Position numbers and translations under genes: made by a program. The notes under the pieces are model-generated. The model did no database searches, was not told the origin of the DNA, and was given only the letters and a program-made list of their open reading frames with translations. 64,000 nt of DNA from Cunninghamia lanceolata (taxonomy: Eukaryota; Streptophyta; Pinopsida; Cupressales; Cupressaceae), in the NCBI GenBank assembly GCA_027924645.1, contig BSBN01001149.1, positions 2,666,001-2,730,000 on the forward strand, given 5' to 3'. Positions 37,222 to 48,317 of this stretch are shown here, piece after piece (within the stretch, counting starts at the first letter, position 1; every line of letters begins with the position of its first letter).

Positions 37222-38125
37222 TGAAGGATGTGAATGTTAAATCTCATAGCATTTGTGTGTTTTTTATAAGAAGGAGAAGTAATATAGAAAGGGTAAGATT
37301 TTATGCAGATATTTTAAGATTTGACATTAAAGAGGGAAATTTATTTTTATCATGTCACCTTATGTGTGGACTTTTGGTGCCATCTTTGTTACACATGATG
37401 GGGCCTTCAAAGACTCACATGCTTGTGTTATCAGAGAGATTAATATGACATCGAATGGATAAAGTGTAACAAGGTCAAAATGGAGGTTGGAGGAAAATGG
37501 AGGCCATAGGTTTTTCATCATCTCAAGCTAGCTTCTCTCTTAGAGATGATTCCTTTATTGAGAAGCACCCGTTTCGATCTATGTCCTTTCATGAAGCAAG
37601 GGGGTTGGCAGTTTGGGTAGTACGTGTGGGTACAGTTTGTGTATTCACCTTGTTGTACATTTCCTTTCAAGTACATTGGAGGAGAGATTTGGTTCCCATA
37701 GAATTGGAGGAGGGATATTGACACTTTCAGAGGAAAGCGGATTCTCAAAGATGGAAAGTTGTGTTCCTAGAAGGAGGGATTATTAAAACATTTGGTGGAG
37801 TTGTGGACACTCTGAGGAGGAGAGTTGTTCTCTCAGATGCAACACTAGAGGATGGATTATTGACACACTTGTTGGAGCTGTGGACTCTTAGAGGAGAGTT
37901 GTGTTCTCTCATCATGCATGGAGAGTGGGATTATGATCTCTCATGTGGTACAGAGGATTCTGAAGGTTTGACAGTCAAGAGATTTGCTAAAAGATTTAGT
38001 TTGGTGTTTCCTAGGTGAGCAAGGAGAATTGGTGAAGGCACTTCAACAAAGTCTCTAGAAGGGATGTTGTGTTTAGTCCTTGTAGTGTTCCACCTTTTGT
38101 TCAAATTGATGTAATAAGGGGGGAA

Positions 38126-38320
38126 TTTTGGATTATTACATCTTATTAATATATAGTTTAGATATTAAATAAATAAATAAATAGTTAGAATGTTAGTTTT
38201 ATGAGAAGTTGTATTCTCGTAAGTTGTTGTGGTAGTTTGTTCATGGGAATGTAAGGCTTTAAAAAGCCATTGCAATGTAATGTTTTATTATTCAAATATA
38301 TACTATTTTATATTATGATA
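38126..38320 (+). repeat. 3' LTR of the non-coding LTR element (3' end deleted)
   Basis: Matches 28720-28920 with scattered changes and loses homology after TATTATGATA, where the interrupted copia coding resumes. Confidence 0.75.
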
Positions 38321-38944
38321 TATTAAGATTCATTGGCAGGTTGTAAAATGGATTATGAGATACTTGAAGGGCACATCACATCATGTTTTGAGGTTTAGAG
38401 GAAAAGATGCATAGCTACAAGCATATGTTGACTTCGAGATGGCTGGTGACTTGGATAAAAAATAATCCATTATAGGGTATGTGTTTACTTTTGTAGGGGT
38501 AGTAATCGGTTGGATTTATAGATAGCAGAAGGTGGTGGCTCTCTCCATGATGGAAGCAAAATATGTTGCAATAACTAAAGAAACTAAGGAGATGTTGTGA
38601 TTGTAGCGACTATTAGCTTAATTGGGAAGTAAAAACAAGATTTCACTTTGTTTAGTGACAACAATAGTGCAATTCATTTGGTGAAAAATCTAGCCTTTCA
38701 TACATGAATAAAACACATTGAACTTCAATATCATTTTATCTAAAGTGTTCTTGAATAGGGTAAGCTAAAGTTGGAGAAGATTCATTCTAGCATCAATCAT
38801 GTAGATGCATTTACAAAGGCTATTCCAATAGAGGAGCTGGAGTAGCTTCTCTTGGTTTTGTGAACATGTGACAATGAGCCTGGAAAAGTGGGCAACATCT
38901 CTGTGAGTGGCTATTCACAACATGGATTGGACTTAAGTGGAGAT

Positions 38945-39236
38945 TGTTCAGTTGTGAAGTCCAACCATCACTGACCTTTCAACTCCCCTATTTTCTTCAA
39001 ACTCTTCATCTTCCCTGAAGAGTTCAACATATAATTTGGATTAAATCACTTGTATAGATTGATAAAACTTTATATTTACTGTTGTGAATAATAAGAGATG
39101 AATACACTACTTTTTCCATAGATGTAGCCAAATTGGTGAGCCACATAATTCGTTGTGTTGTGTGTATGTTATTTTGTGTTCTATTTATTGTTAATCTACT
39201 ATTTTACATCCTCCATTCAACTTCAATTACTTAACA
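38945..39236 (+). repeat. 3' LTR of the outer copia element
   Basis: 292 bp, starting TGTTCAGTTGTGAAG after the purine tract AAGTGGAGA and ending CTTAACA, followed by aaacc. Confidence 0.92.
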
Positions 39237-39241
39237 AAACC

Positions 39242-42186
39242 AAAATATTCACAACCTAAACAACACTTAATAATTAGTGGCCTAGGTGAGGCTCTAGCAA
39301 CTTAAATACATAATCATAATTTGGAAAGATTTATTTGAAGGAGAACAATGATTAAGGGCAATTGTTGAACTTACATTTCCACCTTCCTCACCCAAATAGT
39401 TACTCTGCTTATCGAATACAAAATAAAACCTTGATCATGAAATCCAACTAACTTTTGGGCATTTCTTAATACACTCCTCAGATACGTTCTTATTCATATT
39501 TTGATACAAAAAACTTTCACAGATTAGTATATAAATTGAGATTCAAATACCAATGTCTAAAATCAGTTTCAAAGGAAGGGAAATGATGAGTTTGCAAAAC
39601 AGTAGCTTCTGCTACTACAATTTATATAGAGATTTTTTTACACTGAAATGGAGATTCATCTAAAATTTTATTTTATTCTTCTCTAAACACCCTCTATGTG
39701 TAAGTAATCAGGAGTGGAGGAATCTAAACTATATACTTGTTAAACATTTAGACTGGCTACTTAAGATGAAATTGGAAGCCTCATACCAAAATCTTATATT
39801 TTATTTGGTACTTCTATTAGTGTTTGAAATTTGTGACTTATGAAAGAATGCTTACATGGGAGTATAGTGTCTCAAGATTTGTTGTCTTTATCTTTGCTTT
39901 GGAAACATCTATCTGAATGATGGTGCTCATGCTCTCCATGTGAGCTCTGCAACCATAATTGGTGTCTAAAATAGACTCATAATATGCCAATAGTTAATTA
40001 CGATTTCTATTAAAAGTATTGTTAGTGGCTTTCTCTTCTTGTCATTTATGGTGGGTGACAATTTTCCCATACAAAAGAGGCAAGTTAAATTAAAACCTAG
40101 ATGAAATTATTTTGTGTAGTGATAATTTTGAGGAGGAATTTAGATAAATGGTGTTTGAAATAGGTTTGATTTGAAATTGTGGGCATTTCTATTTTTTGGG
40201 AATTGAGAAATGTTTATAGATTTGTTGTGGATGCTATTGAATTATACGAATTTGAACATATTGGCCAGTCTACTATAGAAAACCAATAAAATGATGTGGG
40301 AAAAAACTATGTTTAATTCAATCTAACGTGGATGAGATTGATGGTTTAAAATCTGGCCAAAAGACAATGAGACCGTCTTTCTGATGTTGGTGAGGAGTTT
40401 TATCTATTGGGTAGTGGTTTGATAGTTTGGGGTAATTTATCATTATGGCTTGGGTAGCTTGGGTAATCTACAATTGGTTATGACTATTAAAATTGGGTGA
40501 TTGTGAAAAGCATTTTTGGAGATTGTAGTGGAAAATTGGAAACTAATGGGAATTTTTTCATGGCATATATCAAACCCAAATTAGAAATTTAGTGTATCCA
40601 AACTTAATTGCTTTCCTTAGAATTAACAAAGTTTTCCATTGGCTATTAGTTTGCTCGAGTTGGCTAGGTGGTTCACTCCATAGCTTGATCAAGAGGTGGA
40701 AACTCAAAAGGTACAAAACTTGAATAATACACTAGGTAAAGTGACAAAGTACTTGTTTCTACAAGGGGGCTTTGTAGGCCAATTTGGCTTTCACTTTCTG
40801 GTTAGGCATGTGCATGTCATAAAAGATGACAATTTTGTGTTGTGATGGGGCAAGAATGACTCTAGGTAGATAGGCACACCGATGGGGGAGATTAGTAGTC
40901 TGGCTTTGGAAGATAGCCATTATATGTTATCTTTAGATAAATAAGATTGATGAAAACAACTCATCAATGTATGGTGCTTTCACATATCCATAGACTCTAT
41001 ATTGACTAGATAATATGCTAGTTTGGATTCTAAATTACACAGATACTATGATTTGGCAATGAATTTGTTGATCAAAATGAGAGGTTTTACTAGGACAAGG
41101 GCCCTAGTAGCATTACATCTTAACATTGATAGTAAATGGTTTGTTAAGGATCAATCATTGTTTGGCTCCCCAACTAATTTGTTGTCTAAACATCTCTTCT
41201 CCATCCACATGATTGAATAATGGTATGGTTATAACCAAAGCAATTTGAATTTGAACCTTCATTTATGAGGTTCTCATTTTATATATTTTGACATGTAAAA
41301 ATTCAAGAGTATTCTTTGAACTATTTTTTGACATCCAAGGTTTGGACTTGCCACATGGAGGGCATCTATCTCATGGATTCATGACTCGGGAGCTCTTATA
41401 GTGAGATCAAAAGTTTCATATAGTTTTCTACATTATTTCACGTTTATTTTTACAATACCATAGGCCCAACGCTAGGTATTGTCCTTTGAATTCACAAACA
41501 ATTCAGATCAAAGTTATAGGACATTCTATATAAATTATAATCAGCATAATAATTGCACCTCCTATTGATACAAGTGCTAGAGTTATTAAGAGTGCCCATT
41601 GTAATTATGTCGAAGGCATTCCCTTAGTGAGGTGAACCATCTTGGCATAGAGATCAATAGTGGAGGGCTTCTAATATGCATGCAAGATGATTGAAGCGTT
41701 AGTAGTTGTTCAATCTCGCTAGGTCTTTTTTTATTTGCCATTGTTCATTTTCCGTCATCATTTTTCATTTTCATTTTTGCTGCCCACCCATAAAAATTGC
41801 CTCTCAGTTTCACTCAATTTAACATGTGGTGAGAAATATGCAATCTTTCCCTCAACCAACCCTATAATTTGATGGTCTATAGACCTTTTTTTAAATTTTA
41901 GACTATATTTTACAATTTTAAAATTTATTAGACTGTATATTTTGACTTCCTATATTTTATATTATTGTATATATAACACTTTAAATTATTAATAAATTAT
42001 AAATTCATTATGGGAGACATAATATAATATTCTAATTTATAATATATATCATTTTATAATTTTTATTATAGAAAGATAAAAATATTATTTATTTTTCTTT
42101 TTAAAATGTTTAACTCTTAAAAATAGAAATATAATAATATCAATCTAGAAACTTGTAATTTAATAGTAAATATAATATATTTTCTT
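39242..42186. other. Unassigned AT-rich region
   Basis: About 2.9 kb with no ORF longer than 65 codons and no recognised repeat ends. 41880-42180 is extremely AT-rich. Nothing here supports a gene. Confidence 0.5.
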
Positions 42187-42400
42187 TATGTGGGTGGGTG
42201 CAAAAAGTTGGGGGGCCAAAAAGTAGCCAAACTTTAAAAAAACTTTTAGGCCATAATGTGCTCACATTATAATGCGCTCGCGTTATGGGTTGGTGATGCC
42301 GAGCCTAAGGCTCAGGAAGACCAGACCATAATGCACTCATGTCATTATAATGCAAGCGCATTATAACGCGAGTGCGTTATTCTTTACTATTTAAAAAAAA
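42187..42400 (+). repeat. Cluster of 18-bp near-palindromes, left copy
   Basis: It begins GCAAAAAGTTGGGGGGCCAA and then carries several near-palindromes of the form ATAACGCGAGTGCGTTAT or TAATGCGCTCGCGTTATG, plus the perfect palindrome GAGCCTAAGGCTC. The order of motifs matches 59265-59455 in direct orientation. It lies about 130 bases upstream of the first ATG of the plus-strand pseudogene at 42525. Arrays like this are typical of transposase-binding subterminal regions, but a regulatory or hairpin-forming role is equally possible. Confidence 0.7.
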
Positions 42401-42524
42401 CTTGTTGTTATTCCTCATTTTTCCATTTCATTTTCTTCTACCCATGACCTGCAAACCCTTGAGAGTGCACTCACATTATTGGGGGTCAAATTCATCACCA
42501 AATCACCATCGATTCATCGTCAAA

Positions 42525-45500
42525 ATGCCACCACGACATCAGGGATGCTGAAGGAGTAAGTTGTATTTGTTTTTTTTGTCTAAATTTGTTGTTAAATAGG
42601 TAGGTTTAAGTAGATTTTTTATGTAAATTTCTTTAATTTATAGGAAATGATAATGCACCTCCTCCTCCTCCTAAAAATCCAAAAAATCCTAAATCACCTG
42701 AACAACAAATACCTACTGAAGAACAAATTAAACAACAAACTCCTCCATCCATTCCTCGACACGCCCCTAAAACACAAAAAAATCTAATGGGGCAAATTGA
42801 AAACAATAAAAAACAAATTGAAGATATAATTGCAAGGTTGAAAGATCTTGCAACTTCAACCTCGCATAGATCCACGCTTGCTCAATCTCTTGAATCTATG
42901 TTATCAAATGTAGATTCAATTAGCAAGCAAATAACTAGTTGGTCTGAAAAGAGGAGAGAATTTAGAGAATATTATGCAGACAAGTTGTCATATGAGCAAG
43001 TCAAAAAAATAAACAAATTACAAAATTGGACTTGTGTTCTATTTTTATAGACCCACAAACAAATCAACATCTACCCCTTGCATGCAAGAGGTTCCCTATC
43101 CATTGGTGCAACAACCAAGCGATAAGGGATAATTTTGGGCAGAGGTGGTGGATGGTTTTTGACCATCCTCTATGCAACAATAATGAGGTCCCACAATACT
43201 TTTTGAGGAAACTCTACTGTGAGTTTGTAAAATATAAAGTGTCAAACTATTTTGATATGCGGGACTTCCAAGGTAGAGGTGGGGGGTTAGCACAGGATAG
43301 ACCAGGGGCACATGTTGACCCACAGTGAACAACGAGATGAGCACTCGCTAGACTATCCCATGAGCACGTGTCTTTCCCTTCCATTCTGAAGGAGAGTGTT
43401 GAGGTCGAGACACTTCAATCCATTAGTGCCTTGACCCAAAGCATCATACAACATGCCAATCCTGCAGTAGAGCATGGGTTGTGGGAGAGTTTGAGGAGTA
43501 GGGTTCCACCCCATACTTGTCAGGCTTGTGGGTTAGCCTATAATTATGACCCCATGGATAGTTAGGACGTAGGTGTGTAGGCTACATCTATAGCTAAGCA
43601 GATGGTGATGACAGATGTCCTCTTGAGTGAGACTTTCAGCCTTGATATTCGAGTAAATGTTAGCAAGTTCATTGAATTTAATTTATTAAATTTTATTTTT
43701 GAAATGCAAGATTAACTAATTTAGTTTGATGATTTTAATGAAATTTTAGGGTCATATAGTTCATTTTCTCTTCAGCAGTTAACCACCTCCATATTACACT
43801 ATGACATCTACTGCCGAGGTATGTAACTAGAAAACAATTATAAATATTACATGTGAATAGCATTATTATACAAATGGTATTCTAATATCTGATTTTGGAT
43901 GTTGAACAAGTTAATATTGGAGGTTTCATGACAACACTTCGCAATGGTGGTGGAGTTCAAAGCTTCACTCAGGTAATAAAATAAATAGTTTAACTAATGA
44001 TTTGTACTTACTAGATTTTTGTAGTTTATATTCATATCTTTGATTATATTGATTAATGAATCTACACTAATCCATTCCCCTACAAACTATGTCAATACTA
44101 TTGGCTCAATTTCTTTGATCCCTACTTTTGATCCTACATCTAACCCACCTAAGTCTAATGAGGACCCTTCCTTTAATACTACTATATTCTTTGAGATGAT
44201 AGGCACATTAGACATTCAACCTTATAATTTCATTGTTCAACCCACTCCTACACCTGACATCACCTTCTTGCTTGACAATATGCCTACTGATGATTATAAT
44301 GATCCTCTATAGATTGAGGCACAAGTACACTATAAAATGATAGTTGAATCAAGGTGGAAAACTTGTACATCAAGGTGGAATTAATGCAATTATAGAGGAA
44401 CACTTATACATCAATAGGTTGCAAAGAGATTTTTATCCCCCTCATATATCTCCTAGTGTACACATAATGACACTTCTATACCTAATTTTGGCTCACTCAC
44501 TCTACTAATCTAGGTAGGACCTAAATGCCTAGATGTCTCATGTCATATCATCCCCACCTTATAGCACTATTTATTCTCTTAGGTCATCCTTGGCTCATTG
44601 CAATGTGGGTTGTGCTTGAACTGTCATCCACTAGTGCCCTAAATTCCCCATGATGGTAATGTCTTCACCATTTCTCATAGCCCATACCAACTAGTTGTTA
44701 CCTTAAGACACTTCTCCTTAGATTATTTTTTGTCAACCCCTTCTAGTCCACCTTAACCTCATACCAATTCCCTCTTTCACCTTTACCTATCTTATGCCTC
44801 TAAATGTATTGTTTCTCTAACCCCACAACCTCTTTCTATTACTTCACCTACTTCACTAGCTATGCCCCTATCTTCCCCACCATATATCCACCTATTACTA
44901 CTTCACCTTCCTCATTGACTTCTATCTCCCCTCTAACACCCCTCCAAGATAAAGTAAAAGAAAAAGTGTAGGACCTTTCCCCATCCACTTCTAAAAGTAG
45001 GCCTAAGAAAATTCCCCAACATTACACCCAACCTACTAACCAACCCATATCTATCCTACCTATTTCCTAATATACCCCTACGAGACGTCCCAGAGATAGT
45101 TTGCTTCCAACCCACCCCGTGACAAACCTCAAGACAAAGAAAATGATAAGAAATTTTTAAAATAAGGTTTTTCTTCTCGTATCTAGTATCTTTCCTCCCT
45201 CCTATTATCCCACAAACTCTTGATATTCGTACTTCTTGTAAACCAATAAACTTACCTAATGTCTATGTGATTTCTAGTTTAGGCATTATCCTGTAAACCC
45301 ACAAACTCTATCTTAGGCATTGTCCTACCTCCATGACAACCAAATAAATAAAAATTTGAGCACAACCTTACCCCACCCTACCACCAACCTAAACTTAAAC
45401 TAACACCTTCACTCCCTCTTTGACTTCTTAAACCTAAAATTTGATGCTAATATGGTCCCTCCTTAGTTGACCCTTATACCACACAATAGTCATGAATCTT

Positions 45501-46204
45501 CATCTAATTTGTATATATGCATGTGACTTGTGTGCTTTATTGTGTGTACTTCATGTTTAGGTGAACATGTGTGTATGTTAGGAGACATGACTTGCATCAC
45601 TATTATAGTTTTCATAATTGAATAATGTTGTTTTATTTTCAGATGATGCAGGCTGCGGAGACACCTCTCGATGTTCATAGGGTAGTGGAGCATGGTGTGT
45701 CCTTTGTGATTCATAGCTCCGTGCCTTTGACAGGGGTATGAGTTAGATTAGTAAATTTTAAATTACATTCATTGTTATAGTTGTTTATTTTTGAAAAATC
45801 AAATGATTGATTGATTTGAAGTTTAATTTCTATCTGGATGGTTTCTATAGGACATGACATCGCCACAACCTAATCCTAGTACTGAGGAAAATGAGGAGAC
45901 AGATTTTCAGATAGCAGTAAGTGATTATTTTGTCAAATGTTTCATTTTTTATAATGTAATTTCTATATATTAATGTCTACACTTTTTATTGTAACAACTA
46001 AAGATCCATGAACAACTAAATAGGAGGAGCATCTCTCAGGTTTGTAGTAGACCACCCTCATATACGTCTCCATCCCATCGAAGATCAAAGGTTGCCCATG
46101 ACCTTTCTCTTCACTGGATAGAGGGGAATGACTTTTTATTGTGTTCCTTTGTTGTATTCCTATATGGGATTTGTGGACATATATTTTGTATTGCATATAG
46201 TTGA
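42525..46204 (+). pseudogene. Multi-exon pseudogene of an unrecognised protein, possibly a DNA-transposon accessory gene
   Basis: Exon 1 (42525-42555, MPPRHQG…) has an in-frame TGA and ends at a GTAAGT donor. Exon 2 starts after TTTATAG at 42644, joins in phase, and runs Pro/Lys-rich (NDNAPPPPPKNPKNP) into a helical segment (IEDIIARLKDLATSTSHRST). A frameshift lies near 43024, followed by WWMVFDHPLCNNNEVP, QHANPAVEHGLWESL and a Cys pair (HTCQACGLAYNYDP), ending near 43652. Exons 43750-43818 and 43911-43972 join in phase (LTTSILHYDIYCR then VNIGGFMTTLRNGGG). The middle, 44040-45330, is Pro/Ser/Thr-rich and unclear. Three final exons in phase 0, 45643-45735, 45851-45916 and 46004-46204, have good AG/GT borders. 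I know no family for it. Its divergent position from the flank and convergence on the transposase gene suggest a partner gene of one element. Confidence 0.55.
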
Positions 46205-48317
46205 CATTGTATGCCTATATGGCATTCTTGTAAGCCTATATGGCTATTTTGTATATATGTTATATCAACAAATATTGATGTATGCCTATATGTATATTTG
46301 GTTAATACAAATCATTTTTGTTGATCATTATGTAATATGGATAGGTGCAGTGTATATCATTTTTGTATGCCTTTAGGTTTCAAAGTTTAATTGTCAAAGA
46401 ATCCATCCCAATTGATGATAAGAGAATTTGAGTTGTGGGTTTAAAGTTTTAGTCTCAAAACTAGACATGCCCGAGAAAATAGAGAAAGGAAGATTGGTTA
46501 AATGGATAAATGGAAAGCAAGTTTTTTTGTTCACATCATGATCTACATGCTATTGCACAAGCTTGCATGTTAGCCTTAGTCACTCACATAGCAATGTACA
46601 ACCTCGTGCATAAGTCCTTGCATCATGTGCCACCTAAACAATGCCACTTGATCCAACACAAAGTTCATGGTTCCTTGCACCATGCATAATTCACATAGTG
46701 ATAGGAATCATTTTGTACAACTCAAAAGACACCCTATAAATCTTACACAACCCTTTGGATCATGTGCCATTTGTACAACACTAAGGATCATGTCTCATAG
46801 TTTCACAAATAACTCTATCTAATTTTGCAAGTGACCAAGGGGATATTGCAATAATATTTATTTGATAATTTTAGCATGGGACACTCCCATACCTTGTGAG
46901 TCTAAATGGTCTCTACACTCATTTTAACTTGGCCTTTATGGCCATTAAACTCATGAAGGACTTGTGTTAGAGCTTGTAAAATGATTTTATTTTGAGTGTA
47001 TATGCTTAAGTTTTAATATTGTTGTAGAGGACTATATGGGGACTGAAATAAATGTATAAAAACACCTTCTATGGTTTTCCCTAGCAATCCCATTTTACAT
47101 AAATGAAACCATATTTTTTTGGCTATTTCAATGCATCTTTTTTGAGTAGTTTTGTAATTATTGCATTCTATGTTGTTGAACTCTTGTGAAACATCTTTGT
47201 GCTTATTGTTTTATTTTAGTGACCAAAAGGCATGATAATACCATGATTTGGTCTTTCTAGCCCAATTTGGGTGCATCATATAACCAAAATAATACTCTAC
47301 ACATATCTCATGTTGGTATATTGAAAAGAGGTTGATTGTTGTAACATAGATATTTGTAATTCCCTATGTTCCAAAAGGATGTTCTTATGGTTGCTCCTTG
47401 GTATGCTAATCCATATTCTTTATCAATTGCTCAATTGAAAATATTTCTTAATTCCTTGTTATTATACCATAGTGGGATGCAAAGAGTATGTTTGTTGTCT
47501 TGAATAAGATAGTCAAAATCATATGCTTATGAGCACTTGATGACCATTGTGGTTATTGAATGTAATTCCTCTTGCATATAAGGTGAGGTTTTGAGAGTAC
47601 ATTGAGTCTTACCTAATTTGAGTATGCAACATAACATTGGGGCTATAGGCTTCTATAAGTCATCAGTAATCCCTTTGAGAATGTGGTTAATATTATAAAT
47701 ATATACTTTGCATTTGACCATGTTAATATGTATCATGTCATCACATTTACCAATTTGACTCTAATTCCATAAAGTAATTCCCTACCCAAAAACTTGTTAA
47801 GATTGAAAGCCTTGTTATGACATTGTATTAATCTCGCAGAAGGTCGCATACCACTACCCCAACTCTTTGCAAGATTGCTATGAAATATGATAAACAAGAT
47901 AGGTGTAGTGTAGATCATTACATAATGATAGATCCATGAAGTGTAGAGGGTTTCAAATATCACAGAAGTCTAAGTTCAAGCCTAATAACATAGTGACCTA
48001 AAGCTGGAAGAAGATGAGGGTTGAACAACATGGATATGACAACATGAATATGATATTAAGGTTTAGGAGAGTAGCCTAACATAGGTCTATTTCAAGCCTA
48101 ATAGGGGTCTAAGATTTTAGTGATGGAACAATGCATTAAAGGACTAAAACAAACCCTACAGAGATAGTACTAGAGAAAAAAGTCAAGATGAACCAAGATA
48201 AAAGAACAGGCAGTTCATATATGACTATGTTGAATGCTAGAACAAGTATGTTAATAGCCATAAGATGCATGTTGACATGTGAAGACTATAACTGTTATAG
48301 CAAAGGCAATGCGTGAG
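46205..48317. other. Non-coding stretch between gene end and satellite array
   Basis: 46140-46340 repeats a short TGCCTATATGG motif, perhaps in the 3' untranslated region of the preceding gene. The rest is AT-rich, with no ORF of note and no recognised element. Confidence 0.5.

Larger units (their letters stand above)
28720..38320 (+). mobile_element. Non-coding LTR element (LARD-like) inserted in copia RNase H
   Basis: Two LTR copies of about 200-250 bp match: 28720 (TGTTGGATTATTACATC) and 38126 (TTTTGGATTATTACATC). The 5' copy is itself split by the copia element at 28952-35911 and resumes at 35917-35938. It is followed at 35942 by TGGTATTAGAGA, a decayed initiator tRNA-Met PBS. A purine tract (AATAAGGGGGGA) precedes the 3' copy. 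The roughly 2.2 kb interior has no gag or pol domain in any frame. Weak ORFs at 37497-37721 and 37761-38018 contain repeats of a GAGAGTTGTGTTCTC type but no recognisable protein. The 3' LTR seems to lack its last 50 or so bases, probably deleted with a little host sequence, so no TSD is visible. LTR divergence is roughly 8 percent by eye. Confidence 0.75.
24976..38865 (+). pseudogene. copia gag-pol polyprotein, decayed and interrupted by nested elements
   Basis: Gag begins MEEANKWRIEKFSGQNFG at 24976 and carries many stops. The knuckle is damaged (CGKEGHIRG remains), and the protease site reads VLDFGASFHATS, with Phe for Ser of DSGA. GAG-pre-integrase is the best kept block (TKLWHKRLNHTSKTGLEIL, 26082-26498). 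Integrase follows, then an RST-REHRPP linker before RT at 27735 (EDCNDKDSEKWMDVMKDEM). RT keeps YVDD at 28341-28352. The frame is cut after GVVKR at about 28719 and resumes after the inserted element at about 38330 with HWQVVKWIMRYLKGT, continuing through RNase H (KVVALSMMEAKYVAI) to DAFTKAIPIEELE. Around eight residues normally present at the cut appear to be missing. Non-functional. Confidence 0.88.
24650..39236 (+). mobile_element. Ty1/copia retrotransposon carrying three nested insertions, TSD aaacc
   Basis: The LTRs are 24650-24942 and 38945-39236. The flanks 24645-24649 and 39237-39241 are both aaacc, which fixes the borders although the first two bases of the 5' LTR have changed from TG to AA. 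Inside are gag, protease, integrase, RT and RNase H on the plus strand. The RNase H region is split at about 28719 by a non-coding LTR element that ends near 38320, and that element itself contains a younger copia element and a SINE. The LTRs differ by roughly 12 percent by eye, making this the oldest layer of the nest. Confidence 0.92.
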
